From assembly GCA_037445895.1 (NCBI GenBank), contig JBBIJO010000005.1, forward strand, positions 89,981-153,980: 64,000 bases of DNA, given 5' to 3'. A model generated the notes under the pieces. The model did not search any database. It saw only the letters and a program-made list of their open reading frames with translations, and was not told the DNA's origin. This DNA comes from JBBIJO01 sp037445895. GTDB lineage: Bacteria; Bacteroidota; Ignavibacteria; Kapaibacteriales; UBA2268. Positions 35,438 through 43,780 of the stretch are shown here, piece by piece. The position numbers were made by a program, and so were the translations under genes. Numbering within the stretch: the stretch's first letter is position 1; each line of letters opens with the position of its first letter.

Positions 35438-36778
35438 ATGTTCAACAAAATATTAATCGCAAACCGAGGCGAAATTGCACTACGCATAATTCGTGCATGC
35501 AAAGAAATAGGGGTTAAAACCGTTGTTGTTTATTCCGAAGCCGACGCAAAATCGCTTCCAGTTAAATTTGCCGACGAAGCGGTCTGCATTGGGCCCCCAA
35601 GTCCATCCCGGAGTTATCTGTATATTCCTGCCATAATTTCCGCTGCACAAATAACCAATGTCGATGCAATTCATCCTGGGTATGGTTTCCTTGCCGAAAA
35701 CGCTACCTTCGCCGAAATTTGCGAAGCCTCGGGATTCGTCTTCATTGGACCACTTCCCGATTCAATATCTCGAATGGGAAATAAATCGGTAGCAAAAGAC
35801 ACAATGAAAAAGGCTGGAGTCCCAGTTATTCCAGGAAGCAGCGGAATTGTCCATTCTTTGAACGAAGCAATGCAAACTGCCGAAGAAATCGGATTTCCAA
35901 TTATTATAAAAGCTGCGGCAGGCGGCGGCGGACGCGGTATGCGCGTTGTCGAAAATAAAGATGAATTAGCCAAATCATTCGGCATCGCAAAAGCCGAGGC
36001 TGGAAGTTTTTTCGGTAGCCCCGATGTTTATTTGGAGAAAATGGTTCTCACTTCGCACCACATCGAAATTCAAGTCTTTGGCGATAAATTTGGCAATGTA
36101 ATTCATCTAAATGAACGAGAATGTTCTTTGCAACGCCGACATCAAAAACTTATCGAGGAATCACCATCCCCATTGATGACTTCGCATCTTCGCCAGGAAA
36201 TGGGAGAAGCAGCAATACGCGGTGCCAAAGCAGTCAATTACATTGGACCGGGAACTATCGAGTTCCTTGTCGACGAAGACTTGAACTTTTACTTTATGGA
36301 AATGAATACACGTATTCAAGTTGAGCATCCAGTAACCGAAGAATCACTTGGAATTGACCTTATTCGGGAACAAATTCTTGTGGCAGGCGGAGAAAGATTG
36401 TCTCTTGATATTAGCGAACCCAAATACCACTCTATCGAATGCCGCATTATTGCAGAAGACCCATATAACGACTTTCGTCCAAGTCCAGGTAAAATCACTA
36501 GTTTACACTTTCCAGGCGGGCATGGTATCCGAATCGATTCACACATCTACCAAGAATACGAAATTCCACCATACTACGACTCGCTACTTGCAAAATTAAT
36601 AACCTGGGGTTCTACTCGCCAAGAAGCCATTTCGAAAATGCGTCGAGCTCTCGAAGAATTTGTAATCGAGGGAGTTCCTACTACTATTCCCTTCCACCAT
36701 AAAATGATGGAAAACAAAGATTTTCTCGACGGCAAAATCGATACTAAATACCTTGAACGATACGATTGGCTTGCTTAA
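35438..36778 (+). CDS. accC: Biotin carboxylase subunit of acetyl-CoA carboxylase
   Basis: AccC carboxylates the biotin on AccB using ATP and bicarbonate. The 446-residue sequence has FNKILIANRGEIALRIIRACKE, the ATP-grasp glycine loop AAAGGGGRGMR, HLNERECSLQRRHQK, EMNTRIQVEHPVTE and a normal C-terminal domain. It ends with a 4-bp overlap with the convergent DUF429 gene. Confidence 0.97.
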   Translation: MFNKILIANRGEIALRIIRACKEIGVKTVVVYSEADAKSLPVKFADEAVCIGPPSPSRSYLYIPAIISAAQITNVDAIHPGYGFLAENATFAEICEASGFVFIGPLPDSISRMGNKSVAKDTMKKAGVPVIPGSSGIVHSLNEAMQTAEEIGFPIIIKAAAGGGGRGMRVVENKDELAKSFGIAKAEAGSFFGSPDVYLEKMVLTSHHIEIQVFGDKFGNVIHLNERECSLQRRHQKLIEESPSPLMTSHLRQEMGEAAIRGAKAVNYIGPGTIEFLVDEDLNFYFMEMNTRIQVEHPVTEESLGIDLIREQILVAGGERLSLDISEPKYHSIECRIIAEDPYNDFRPSPGKITSLHFPGGHGIRIDSHIYQEYEIPPYYDSLLAKLITWGSTRQEAISKMRRALEEFVIEGVPTTIPFHHKMMENKDFLDGKIDTKYLERYDWLA

Positions 36779-37359
36779 CTTGCCCTTTGAATCTTAAAAT
36801 TACACAACATAGACTCGATTTCTACAATTTTCTCGACATCGGGAATAACTATCTTCCCATCGTTATCACCAACTTCTATCGCAAGTTCATTATTATACAG
36901 TAAACCAGTTATTCCAGCAAGAAAAGAATCAACCTCGTCTTTGTTAATTTTTCCTTGCACATCGAAAAGAAACTTTGAAATCATAAGTTCCAACATCAAC
37001 TTGGGTTTTTTGTGATAAACTCCAAGAATTTTGGCTGACGCAGTTGGAAATACCTCGATAATTTTGACTTTTAATCCGCTTGTAATTAACCGTAATAAGT
37101 CAATTGCCCTCGCCCCTAACTCATAAATTGGCTTCAACTTTAAAGGCATTGCACCATATTTCTTCATCATTTTGTCGCATAATCGTTCTCCCAAACCAAG
37201 TGGAGCATCAATTGCGATTATCTTTGGACGATACGAAATGCAAAAATTAACTATTTCATCGTTAGTAAATAATGTAAGCACTTTAGCTTCTTTGCCGATA
37301 ATAAAACAAATTCCGGTTCTATTAGTGGGTTTCGCAGATAGGTCGATACCTACAATCAT
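36775..37359 (-). CDS. DUF429 family protein (RNase H-like fold)
   Basis: This 194-residue protein has the DUF429 pattern: an N-terminal MIVGIDLSAKPTNRTG with the acidic first strand, IIAIDAPLGLGERLCDKMM in the middle, and EVFPTASAKILG followed by KDEVDSFLAGITGLLY. These supply the acidic residues of an RNase H-like core. No substrate is known for the family to me. It is monocistronic and divergent from the small Cys-rich gene at 37577. Confidence 0.8.
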   Translation of the reverse strand: MIVGIDLSAKPTNRTGICFIIGKEAKVLTLFTNDEIVNFCISYRPKIIAIDAPLGLGERLCDKMMKKYGAMPLKLKPIYELGARAIDLLRLITSGLKVKIIEVFPTASAKILGVYHKKPKLMLELMISKFLFDVQGKINKDEVDSFLAGITGLLYNNELAIEVGDNDGKIVIPDVEKIVEIESMLCNFKIQRAS

Positions 37360-37513
37360 TTTAAAAAATATTAATAACTCTCTTTGTCATTGATTTTGCA
37401 AATATAAGAAACAATCCAATATTCACTCAACAATTTTATATTTAATATCATAAAGCTATCGTAATCGCTTTTTTCCTACTCAATTTTACAATTTCGATAG
37501 GATAGATACAAAA

Positions 37514-37545
37514 TTTGGAAATTAGGTAAAACTAACTTAATTTTG
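37514..37545 (+). promoter_or_regulatory. Bacteroidota-type promoter for the small Cys-rich gene
   Basis: TTTG at 37514-37517 is followed after 20 bp by TAATTTTG at 37538-37545, identical in sequence and spacing to the recJ promoter. The predicted start near 37551 falls inside an 18-bp palindrome. Confidence 0.7.
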
Positions 37546-37547
37546 TA

Positions 37548-37565
37548 TTTGAATTAAAATTCAAA
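37548..37565. promoter_or_regulatory. 18-bp perfect inverted repeat at predicted transcription start
   Basis: TTTGAATT and AATTCAAA are exact inverted copies separated by AA. The repeat begins 2 bp after the -7 box and ends 11 bp before the ATG of the small gene. It could be an operator for a dimeric repressor or a weak 5' hairpin. Confidence 0.55.
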
Positions 37566-37576
37566 AAGGCAAAACT

Positions 37577-37777
37577 ATGAATGAGCATAAATGTTCTTGT
37601 AATTGCGGGAACGAGAAAGAATTGTTCAATTCCTCCACAATGTTTTTTGCTGTGCTTTGTAGTTGCAAAGCAGAATCGCATAGCGTAGAACATTCGAATA
37701 TTCACGAAGTCCGAACTAACCCGTTGAGCTATGCTTTCGACGTAGAAGTGGAAACTACAGACGCACCAATCAATTAA
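37577..37777 (+). CDS. Small cysteine-rich protein, 66 residues
   Basis: No family is recognised. The N-terminus reads MNEHKCSCNCGNEK, giving C6, C8 and C10, and a second pair CSC lies at 28-30 after a hydrophobic stretch (STMFFAVLC). The C-terminal half is polar and acidic without Cys. The CxCxC and CxC pattern suggests binding of a metal such as zinc or copper, or a redox role; this is inference. It is alone between the DUF429 gene and rmlA, with its own well-formed promoter and a palindrome, which supports it as a real gene. A shorter antisense frame across it is judged a shadow. Confidence 0.6.
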   Translation: MNEHKCSCNCGNEKELFNSSTMFFAVLCSCKAESHSVEHSNIHEVRTNPLSYAFDVEVETTDAPIN

Positions 37778-37819
37778 TACAAATTTTAACATCAACTTTT
37801 CCGAGTTTCTCTTGGCAAA

Positions 37820-37850
37820 TTTGTTATTGTCGAGATAATGTCTATTTTTG
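37820..37850 (+). promoter_or_regulatory. Bacteroidota-type promoter for rmlA
   Basis: TTTG at 37820-37823 is followed after 19 bp by TATTTTTG at 37843-37850. The predicted start near 37856 leaves a leader of about 22 nt. Confidence 0.65.
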
Positions 37851-37877
37851 TATTTTTGATTTCTGCTTTGCCATATT

Positions 37878-38741
37878 ATGAAAGGAATTATTCTTGCTGG
37901 AGGTAAGGGAACACGCCTCTACCCATCGACAAATGTCGTAAGCAAGCAGTTGCTACCAATATTTGACAAGCCGATGATTTACTATCCAATTGCTACATTA
38001 ATGCTCGTTGGAATCCGAGATATTATCATCATTTCGACTCCATCGGATATCCCGAGTTTTCAGAATTTACTTGGGGACGGAAGTCAATGGGGTATTTCGC
38101 TTTCCTACCTTGTGCAACCCAAGCCCGAAGGCATCGCACAAGCGTTTATCATTGCGAAAGATTACATTATTGGAGAGAAAGTAATCTTAATTTTGGGGGA
38201 TAATCTGTTCTACGGCAAACTCAATTTCCTACGAGAAGCAATTAAAGAGCATACTCACGCTACAATATTTGCATACGAAGTTGACAATCCCGAAAGTTAT
38301 GGCGTTGTCGTGTTCGACGAAAATCAAAATCCTACTAACATTATTGAAAAGCCTTCGTCGTTTGCCTCGAAATATGCTATTCCAGGGCTTTATCTTTTCG
38401 ATGAAGATGTCTCGCACTACGTTAAACAGCTCCAACCGAGCAAACGTGGCGAATTAGAAATTACCGACTTACAAAAAATATATTTGCGACAAAACAAACT
38501 TAGAGTAAAGTTAATTGGTCGCGGAATTGCTTGGCTCGACACAGGAACCTCAACAAATCTCATCGACGCAGCCTTATTTATTCGAGCTATTGAGCAAAGG
38601 CAAGGAAGAAAAATTGCTTGCCTCGAAGAAATTTCGCTCGTTTTGAACTATATCTCAAAGACTGAATGCCAACAATGGGTTGAATTAATGCCAAATTCAG
38701 ATTATAAAAATTATTGCTTAAAAGTATTGAAAGAGTTTTAA
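37878..38741 (+). CDS. rmlA: Glucose-1-phosphate thymidylyltransferase
   Basis: RmlA (RfbA) makes dTDP-glucose from glucose-1-phosphate and dTTP, the first step to dTDP-rhamnose and related sugars. The 287-residue protein has the nucleotidyltransferase signature GGKGTRLYPST, KQLLPIFDKPMIYYP, LVQPKPEGIAQAF, LGDNLFYG and WLDTGTSTNL. rmlB, rmlC and rmlD are not nearby; the next gene 3 bp downstream is a D-threonine-aldolase-like enzyme. Confidence 0.94.
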   Translation: MKGIILAGGKGTRLYPSTNVVSKQLLPIFDKPMIYYPIATLMLVGIRDIIIISTPSDIPSFQNLLGDGSQWGISLSYLVQPKPEGIAQAFIIAKDYIIGEKVILILGDNLFYGKLNFLREAIKEHTHATIFAYEVDNPESYGVVVFDENQNPTNIIEKPSSFASKYAIPGLYLFDEDVSHYVKQLQPSKRGELEITDLQKIYLRQNKLRVKLIGRGIAWLDTGTSTNLIDAALFIRAIEQRQGRKIACLEEISLVLNYISKTECQQWVELMPNSDYKNYCLKVLKEF

Positions 38742-38744
38742 AAA

Positions 38745-39851
38745 ATGGTGGAATACTTTTCGCTCGATGAAATCACACAACCCACTTTACTTCTCGACGA
38801 AGAAAAGTGTAAACAAAATATTCGCAGAATGAGCGAAAAGATAGCAAATCTTGGGATTCAATTTCGTCCCCACTTCAAAACCCACCAATCTAAGGAAATA
38901 GGTAATTGGTTCAAAGAGCTGGGAATCACAAAAATCGCAGTATCTTCATTGAAAATGGCTCAATACTTTATGCAATCGCATTGGACCAACATCTTAATCG
39001 CTTTTCCATTAAACCTTCGCCAACTTGATGAAATACTTCGAATCAATAATTTCATCGAGTTAAAAGTTGTAATATCCGACCTATATTCTCTCGAATTTTT
39101 AAAGAATGTTCTAACTGTTCCTTTAAATATTTATCTTGAAATTGATGTTGAATACAAAAGAAGTGGCTTCGCCTACCAAGACATTCATTCAATAGACAAT
39201 GCTTTGAAGACAATACAAAAGTCCAAATTTTTAAATCTCGAAGGGTTAATATCCCACAATGGTTTAACTTATTTTGCTAAATCCAGAGACGAGATTTTGA
39301 AACTAAACAGTGCATTTTTAATTGAACTGAACAAAATCAAAGAACATATTAAAAAGCAGGGATTCGACCCAATTCTTTCGGTCGGCGATACACCTTCGGC
39401 AAGTATTGCCGAAGAATTCACCGGCGTCGATGAACTCCGCCCTGGTAACTTCGTGTTTTACGATGCAATGCAATGGAACCTTGGCAGTTGCAATTTCAAT
39501 GACATCGCGGTGTGTGTATATGCACCAGTAGTAGCAGTTTATCCCAAAAGGAATGAAATAATTACATATGCAGGTGCAGTTCACCTTACCAAAGAATATA
39601 TTGAAGTAAACGATAGTAAAATCTATGGATTGGTTGTTGAACTTTCGGATGGAAGTTGGTCATATCCTATTCCAAATTCATTTGTTACGAGAGTTACCCA
39701 AGAACATAGTGTAATTCACGTCGATAATAAATTTATCGAAAAAATAAAGCCAGGCAACTTAGTTGGGATTATACCTGTCCACTCTTGTTTGACTGCCGAT
39801 GCTATGAAAAGTTATTATATTCTAAAGAAAGGATTTTTAGACCATCTATAG
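38745..39851 (+). CDS. D-threonine aldolase-like PLP enzyme (DSD1 family)
   Basis: This 368-residue fold-type III PLP enzyme resembles D-threonine aldolase and D-serine dehydratase. The N-terminal TPTLLLDEEK-type segment (QPTLLLDEEKC) is followed by FRPHFKTHQS, which holds the PLP lysine. The C-terminal HSC motif (IPVHSCLTAD) matches the His/Cys metal site of the family. It could cleave D-3-hydroxy amino acids or dehydrate D-serine. It follows rmlA by 3 bp on one transcript, an unexpected pairing. Confidence 0.85.
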   Translation: MVEYFSLDEITQPTLLLDEEKCKQNIRRMSEKIANLGIQFRPHFKTHQSKEIGNWFKELGITKIAVSSLKMAQYFMQSHWTNILIAFPLNLRQLDEILRINNFIELKVVISDLYSLEFLKNVLTVPLNIYLEIDVEYKRSGFAYQDIHSIDNALKTIQKSKFLNLEGLISHNGLTYFAKSRDEILKLNSAFLIELNKIKEHIKKQGFDPILSVGDTPSASIAEEFTGVDELRPGNFVFYDAMQWNLGSCNFNDIAVCVYAPVVAVYPKRNEIITYAGAVHLTKEYIEVNDSKIYGLVVELSDGSWSYPIPNSFVTRVTQEHSVIHVDNKFIEKIKPGNLVGIIPVHSCLTADAMKSYYILKKGFLDHL

Positions 39852-39858
39852 TTCAAAT

Positions 39859-40317
39859 CTATTTTTTAGAAACGAGCATCTCTATTGCTTTGGCTATTCT
39901 TTTTTGCCTTTTTTCGTTTTTTTTAGCCTCGTTTATCCAACCAACATACTCTTTTTTGTGTGAATATGGTAGCTTTTCGAATTCCAATTTTGCATCGGCA
40001 TTTTTTTCCAATTCTAAGAGGAAGTCCTTTGGTATCTCGACTACCCTCGGTTCCGTATCCAATTCAAGTTCAACAACAACAGTATCGCCGGCAGTTTTGC
40101 GTATTTTCTCTCTAATCTCCTTATTAACAACCATAATGTAACCATCCTTACCCAGCATTGGAGACAAAGCACTTCTAATAGGAATGCCATCGATTGTGCC
40201 TCTGATTCTAATCACGCCTCGTTTACCAAAAGATTCTTTTACATCAAAAGGAAAGAGAATATATGCACTGTTTGACCCTTCGGTTTTAATTAGTTCAGTT
40301 TTGAACTTAATTCCCAC
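39859..40317 (-). CDS. DUF1905 / YdeI (OmdA-like) domain protein
   Basis: This protein (about 152 residues) has an N-terminal DUF1905 beta-barrel (FKTELIKTEGSNSAYILFPFDVKESFG, GVIRIRGTIDGIPIRSALSPM) and a C-terminal YdeI/OmdA-like helical domain (YSHKKEYVGWINEAKKNEKRQKRIAKAIEML). The role of this pair is not established. The frame extends to an ATG at 40356, but GTG 40317 is preferred: it follows AGGA at a suitable distance and the family usually starts just before FKTEL. Convergent with the D-threonine aldolase-like gene. Confidence 0.8.
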   Translation of the reverse strand: MGIKFKTELIKTEGSNSAYILFPFDVKESFGKRGVIRIRGTIDGIPIRSALSPMLGKDGYIMVVNKEIREKIRKTAGDTVVVELELDTEPRVVEIPKDFLLELEKNADAKLEFEKLPYSHKKEYVGWINEAKKNEKRQKRIAKAIEMLVSKK

Positions 40318-40362
40318 AACTAAATTCCTTAAAGTTAAATTGGTAAAATAAAGCAATAAAAA

Positions 40363-40394
40363 AATCGGAAGCCGAATAAACTCGGCTTCCGATT
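40363..40394 (-). terminator. Rho-independent terminator after the T9SS gene of the sigma operon
   Basis: AATCGGAAGCCGA pairs perfectly with TCGGCTTCCGATT (13 bp) around a 6-nt loop. On the minus strand the stem runs into TTTTTTATT. It ends 13 bp downstream of the stop of the 859-residue secreted protein. Confidence 0.88.
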
Positions 40395-40406
40395 AATCAA
40401 AGACAA

Positions 40407-42986
40407 TTACCAAAGCACAACTAGTTTTACAGTATGAATTCCAAAGCTACTGTTAACACGGATAAAGTAAACACCACTCGTGAAACCAGAAATAGTCAAA
40501 CTTATAGAATTATTATCATTACCTTTCGACTCTTTCAGAACACGCCCCATAGCATCGTAAATTTGAGCAAAGTTAATTATTCCATTATTAGAATTCAGTT
40601 CGATACGGATAACATCGCCGCTTTGAATTACAGAAAACGGCAAATTATTAATTCCATCGTCAACTTTAAGAATCATTTTGCTCACAGGGATTTCATAGTT
40701 GAAGCTGTAGTTTTTCTGGTAGTCGGCAGTAAGTTGGACTTGGGCTTCGGTGTAGCCAGGTCTGCTAACATAAATCGTTGAAGTCCCTTCTGGAACTTCG
40801 GTAAGCGAGAATCTACCATCGAAGTCAGTAATGAAGTAATCACTCAAATTCCCATCATCGTCGAGGACATAGACATAAGCATCGGGCAGTCCGGGAAGAC
40901 TCTCGCCCTGCGGCTCATTCCCAACTTTGACTAAACCATTTTCTTCGACGACACGACCATCTACCCTAATCAAACCACGCAAGCCTGTTCGCACTCTGTG
41001 TTTGATTTCAAAAATGACTTGAAGCATAATATCATCAACAGCAATATGGGTAGCTTCGCGCCACTTTAATGTTGCAAAGTCATTTTGCTTATAATAGCCA
41101 GGGACGTAAGTCCTTTCAATAGGAACGGAGAAAAGAACGTATTCCCCGGGAATTAAATTTTGAAACATAAATTGGCCCTGCTCGTTTGTTTCGGTCATCC
41201 TAACATAGTGTTGCATATTAGAGTTTGGAGTTGGATTAACCAAATACGCAAAAACCCTTGATTTGATTGGGTTTTGATTCTCATCAATCACAATTCCCGC
41301 GAACCCATTTTGATAATGCAACGGCGACTCTAAGTAAAAATTAATATTGTCAACATCCCCTGTCAATTCAATGATATCAGCCTCATAAGGTGAATTAACC
41401 TGATCGTAATATTGGTCCATATAGTTCACCTTATCAATAGGTATTGCGTGGGCTTTGTAAGTAAAAATATTGGGTAATTTAATTGTGTAATCGCCATTCT
41501 GGTCGGTTTTTGTCATAAAATTGTAATTGACTGGATATTTTTCCCTTGAATCGCTATTATAAAGTAATTCAACAGGGATAAATTCAACCATTGCCATTAC
41601 TGGTACATTATCTTTTGCGGACACAACTTTGCCAGAAACATTGTAGTAAATTGGTTCGGGCTTCTTTTTCAATACAACGGTAACATTAATGTGTCTTTTT
41701 GCCGAATCGTCGCCACATTTTACCTCGATTCTTGTGGCTTCGGCGATAGTATTTGCATCCTCATAAAACTCGTGATAGAAATGTTCTCCATCGAATTCGA
41801 GAATGTATGTTCCTTCGGGCAAATAAAATTCAAACTGACCATCGTGGATATAAGTTTTAAACGCAGCATTTAATTTTCCGGGAACATTTTGGTCGTTCAA
41901 ACGCCAAGCAACAGCAATACCGTTAGGAACCGACGAACCGTCTTCGAAAGTAGCTGTTCCGCTTATTACAGCACAAGCAGGATGATCGTCGTGTTGTTTT
42001 ACCGTAACAGTGAATTTCTGATATGCCATAACTGTTGTATCGCAAGTCAAAAAAGCAACCAAAACGAAAGAATACTCGCCAGGCTGTCGAGGCGTCCAAT
42101 ACATTGTAGATTCTTCTACCTTGAATTCGACCCCATCGGGATAGTTATGGATCAATTTAAAGCCAACTGGGCAACGAATATTGCTTTCTACAAGTATTTT
42201 ATACACCCATTGTTTGCCGACAACACCAATTGTTGGGGGTTGGCTAACAAAGCGAACGTATGCCTGATTATGGGAAGTATCCTTATGAACCACTCTGATT
42301 AGATATTCTTGGATAGCAGGCTCTAAGTCGGGGCAGTTAGAGCTCGAAACTTTGATTTTAACAGGATATTCACCAATAGCAGTCGGAGTCCATTCAACCA
42401 AGCCTTTATCCGAAATTGTCATACCATCGGGAGCAGTGAGCAATTCATAAGAATCGACTACACAATCGGGTGGCATCGATTTTGATATCGATTTTGCTAA
42501 AACTTGATAGTGATAAGTAAACCCAACTGTTGCAACAACTGGAGGCTGTGAATAGATAATGATACGCGGTTCGCTATGACCCGATAGTTCAACCTTTACC
42601 CTATTGCTTGGCTCGCTTTCCACAAGACGATTATCCCGGTGAATAGCAGCAGTAACATAAAAGACATATACTCCGGCGGGCAAGTTTTCGATAACATAGT
42701 AGTACTCTACTCGATTGCTTGAATCCACACGGATATTGGCAAGCACTTTGTTCCCAACAGTGCCATTCGATGCGTAGTATTCCAAGTAAACGATAAACAT
42801 TTGTGGAGCAACTCCATAAGGATTTCGTTCCCAAACAAGTTTCACTTTACTGGTATAATCATTGTTACCAGATTCTACAAATGCACGAAGATTTTGTGGC
42901 GGCAAAGGATTATTCTGTTGGGCGAAAACGCTAACTGCAACAACCAACATAATAATTAGCGAAAAGAACGTTAGTAGTTTCTTCAT
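40407..42986 (-). CDS. Secreted multi-domain protein with T9SS sorting domain
   Basis: This 859-residue protein has a signal peptide (MKKLLTFFSLIIMLVVAVSVFA). After it come a fibronectin type III-like domain (PPQNLRAFVESG, VKLVWERNPYG), two Ig-like 'putative Ig' modules ending in GEYPVKIKV and GEYSFVLVA, and several carboxypeptidase regulatory-like domains (SGTATFEDGSSVP, VSGKVVSAKDNVP, FDGRFSLTEVPEG). The last ~75 residues (AQIYDAMGRVLKES ... SGVYFIRVNS) are a T9SS sorting domain. ATG 42986 is chosen over the longer frame because AGGAGG stands before it. It is the last gene of an ECF sigma operon and is followed by a strong terminator. Confidence 0.87.
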   Translation of the reverse strand: MKKLLTFFSLIIMLVVAVSVFAQQNNPLPPQNLRAFVESGNNDYTSKVKLVWERNPYGVAPQMFIVYLEYYASNGTVGNKVLANIRVDSSNRVEYYYVIENLPAGVYVFYVTAAIHRDNRLVESEPSNRVKVELSGHSEPRIIIYSQPPVVATVGFTYHYQVLAKSISKSMPPDCVVDSYELLTAPDGMTISDKGLVEWTPTAIGEYPVKIKVSSSNCPDLEPAIQEYLIRVVHKDTSHNQAYVRFVSQPPTIGVVGKQWVYKILVESNIRCPVGFKLIHNYPDGVEFKVEESTMYWTPRQPGEYSFVLVAFLTCDTTVMAYQKFTVTVKQHDDHPACAVISGTATFEDGSSVPNGIAVAWRLNDQNVPGKLNAAFKTYIHDGQFEFYLPEGTYILEFDGEHFYHEFYEDANTIAEATRIEVKCGDDSAKRHINVTVVLKKKPEPIYYNVSGKVVSAKDNVPVMAMVEFIPVELLYNSDSREKYPVNYNFMTKTDQNGDYTIKLPNIFTYKAHAIPIDKVNYMDQYYDQVNSPYEADIIELTGDVDNINFYLESPLHYQNGFAGIVIDENQNPIKSRVFAYLVNPTPNSNMQHYVRMTETNEQGQFMFQNLIPGEYVLFSVPIERTYVPGYYKQNDFATLKWREATHIAVDDIMLQVIFEIKHRVRTGLRGLIRVDGRVVEENGLVKVGNEPQGESLPGLPDAYVYVLDDDGNLSDYFITDFDGRFSLTEVPEGTSTIYVSRPGYTEAQVQLTADYQKNYSFNYEIPVSKMILKVDDGINNLPFSVIQSGDVIRIELNSNNGIINFAQIYDAMGRVLKESKGNDNNSISLTISGFTSGVYFIRVNSSFGIHTVKLVVLW

Positions 42987-43033
42987 AATACCTCCTAAAT
43001 ACAAAATTTGTAAGACATAAAACTTATTGCCAA

Positions 43034-43777
43034 TTAATATTTCATCTTAATCTTTAAATTTACGATTAAGGAATCGGGAAAGTTCGAAATCTCTTCGAGT
43101 TTTAATTTAATTTCGCGAATATCCCAGTATTTTTCTTTCTTTATCACCATTTTATTATCTATGTAAACAGTATCGTAGCGTTCTTTCAAAACAGAATCCT
43201 TTACGATAGTATCGCGCTCTGCCACCGAAAATCGCTTGTCATAAATTTTTGCGTAGCTATTCACCCAAAACTCACGGTAAAATGAGTTGTGCGTAATATT
43301 AACTTCGAAATAATTCGGTTTTGTAGAAGCATCGACAAGTGTGTCAAATTTGCTTTTTTCGCCACGATTAAGAAGGAATTTAACCCAACATTTACGATAG
43401 TCAGTATCATAAGAACTTATCAAAGAACCAGTAATAGGCATCGAATCCATATACATAATCAAAGATTTGATTCGGAACATCTTACTGTAGTCCCTTTCTT
43501 CCCATTCCTTATCTTTGGCGGATAAATTAAGCCAAATTCTCGAAGGTCTCTTGAACGTATCGATAACTATTCCGGATTTTTCAATTTCAAGCTCGGTTAC
43601 TACACCATTTTGTTCGAAAGAAATTTGAGAAATTTTAGGTCTAATCATTGCCGCATCTTCATCAACAGGTGTATTTTTCGTTGGTGTATCCAAGTCCGCC
43701 GGTGAACTACAAGCATAGATAAAAGCTACACAAAGAAATGTTAATATAAATTTCAATACTTTTGTTTTCATTTTCAT
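43034..43777 (-). CDS. Putative lipoprotein of the ECF sigma operon
   Basis: This 247-residue protein has a lipoprotein signal with lipobox FIYAC (Cys23) followed by SSPADLDTP. The mature part is mostly beta-strand with charged segments (VTELEIEKSGIVIDTF, DSMPITGSLISSYDTD, REIKLKLEEISNFPD). No family is recognised. It starts 3 bp after the anti-sigma gene and is followed 47 bp later by the T9SS protein. It may be a cell-surface partner in the regulated unit, which is inference from position. Confidence 0.7.
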   Translation of the reverse strand: MKMKTKVLKFILTFLCVAFIYACSSPADLDTPTKNTPVDEDAAMIRPKISQISFEQNGVVTELEIEKSGIVIDTFKRPSRIWLNLSAKDKEWEERDYSKMFRIKSLIMYMDSMPITGSLISSYDTDYRKCWVKFLLNRGEKSKFDTLVDASTKPNYFEVNITHNSFYREFWVNSYAKIYDKRFSVAERDTIVKDSVLKERYDTVYIDNKMVIKKEKYWDIREIKLKLEEISNFPDSLIVNLKIKMKY

Positions 43778-43780
43778 AAC

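Noticed and set aside
37532..37795. Antisense frame over the small Cys-rich gene
   Set aside because: It has no promoter or ribosome-binding site, while the plus strand has a consensus promoter in the right place.
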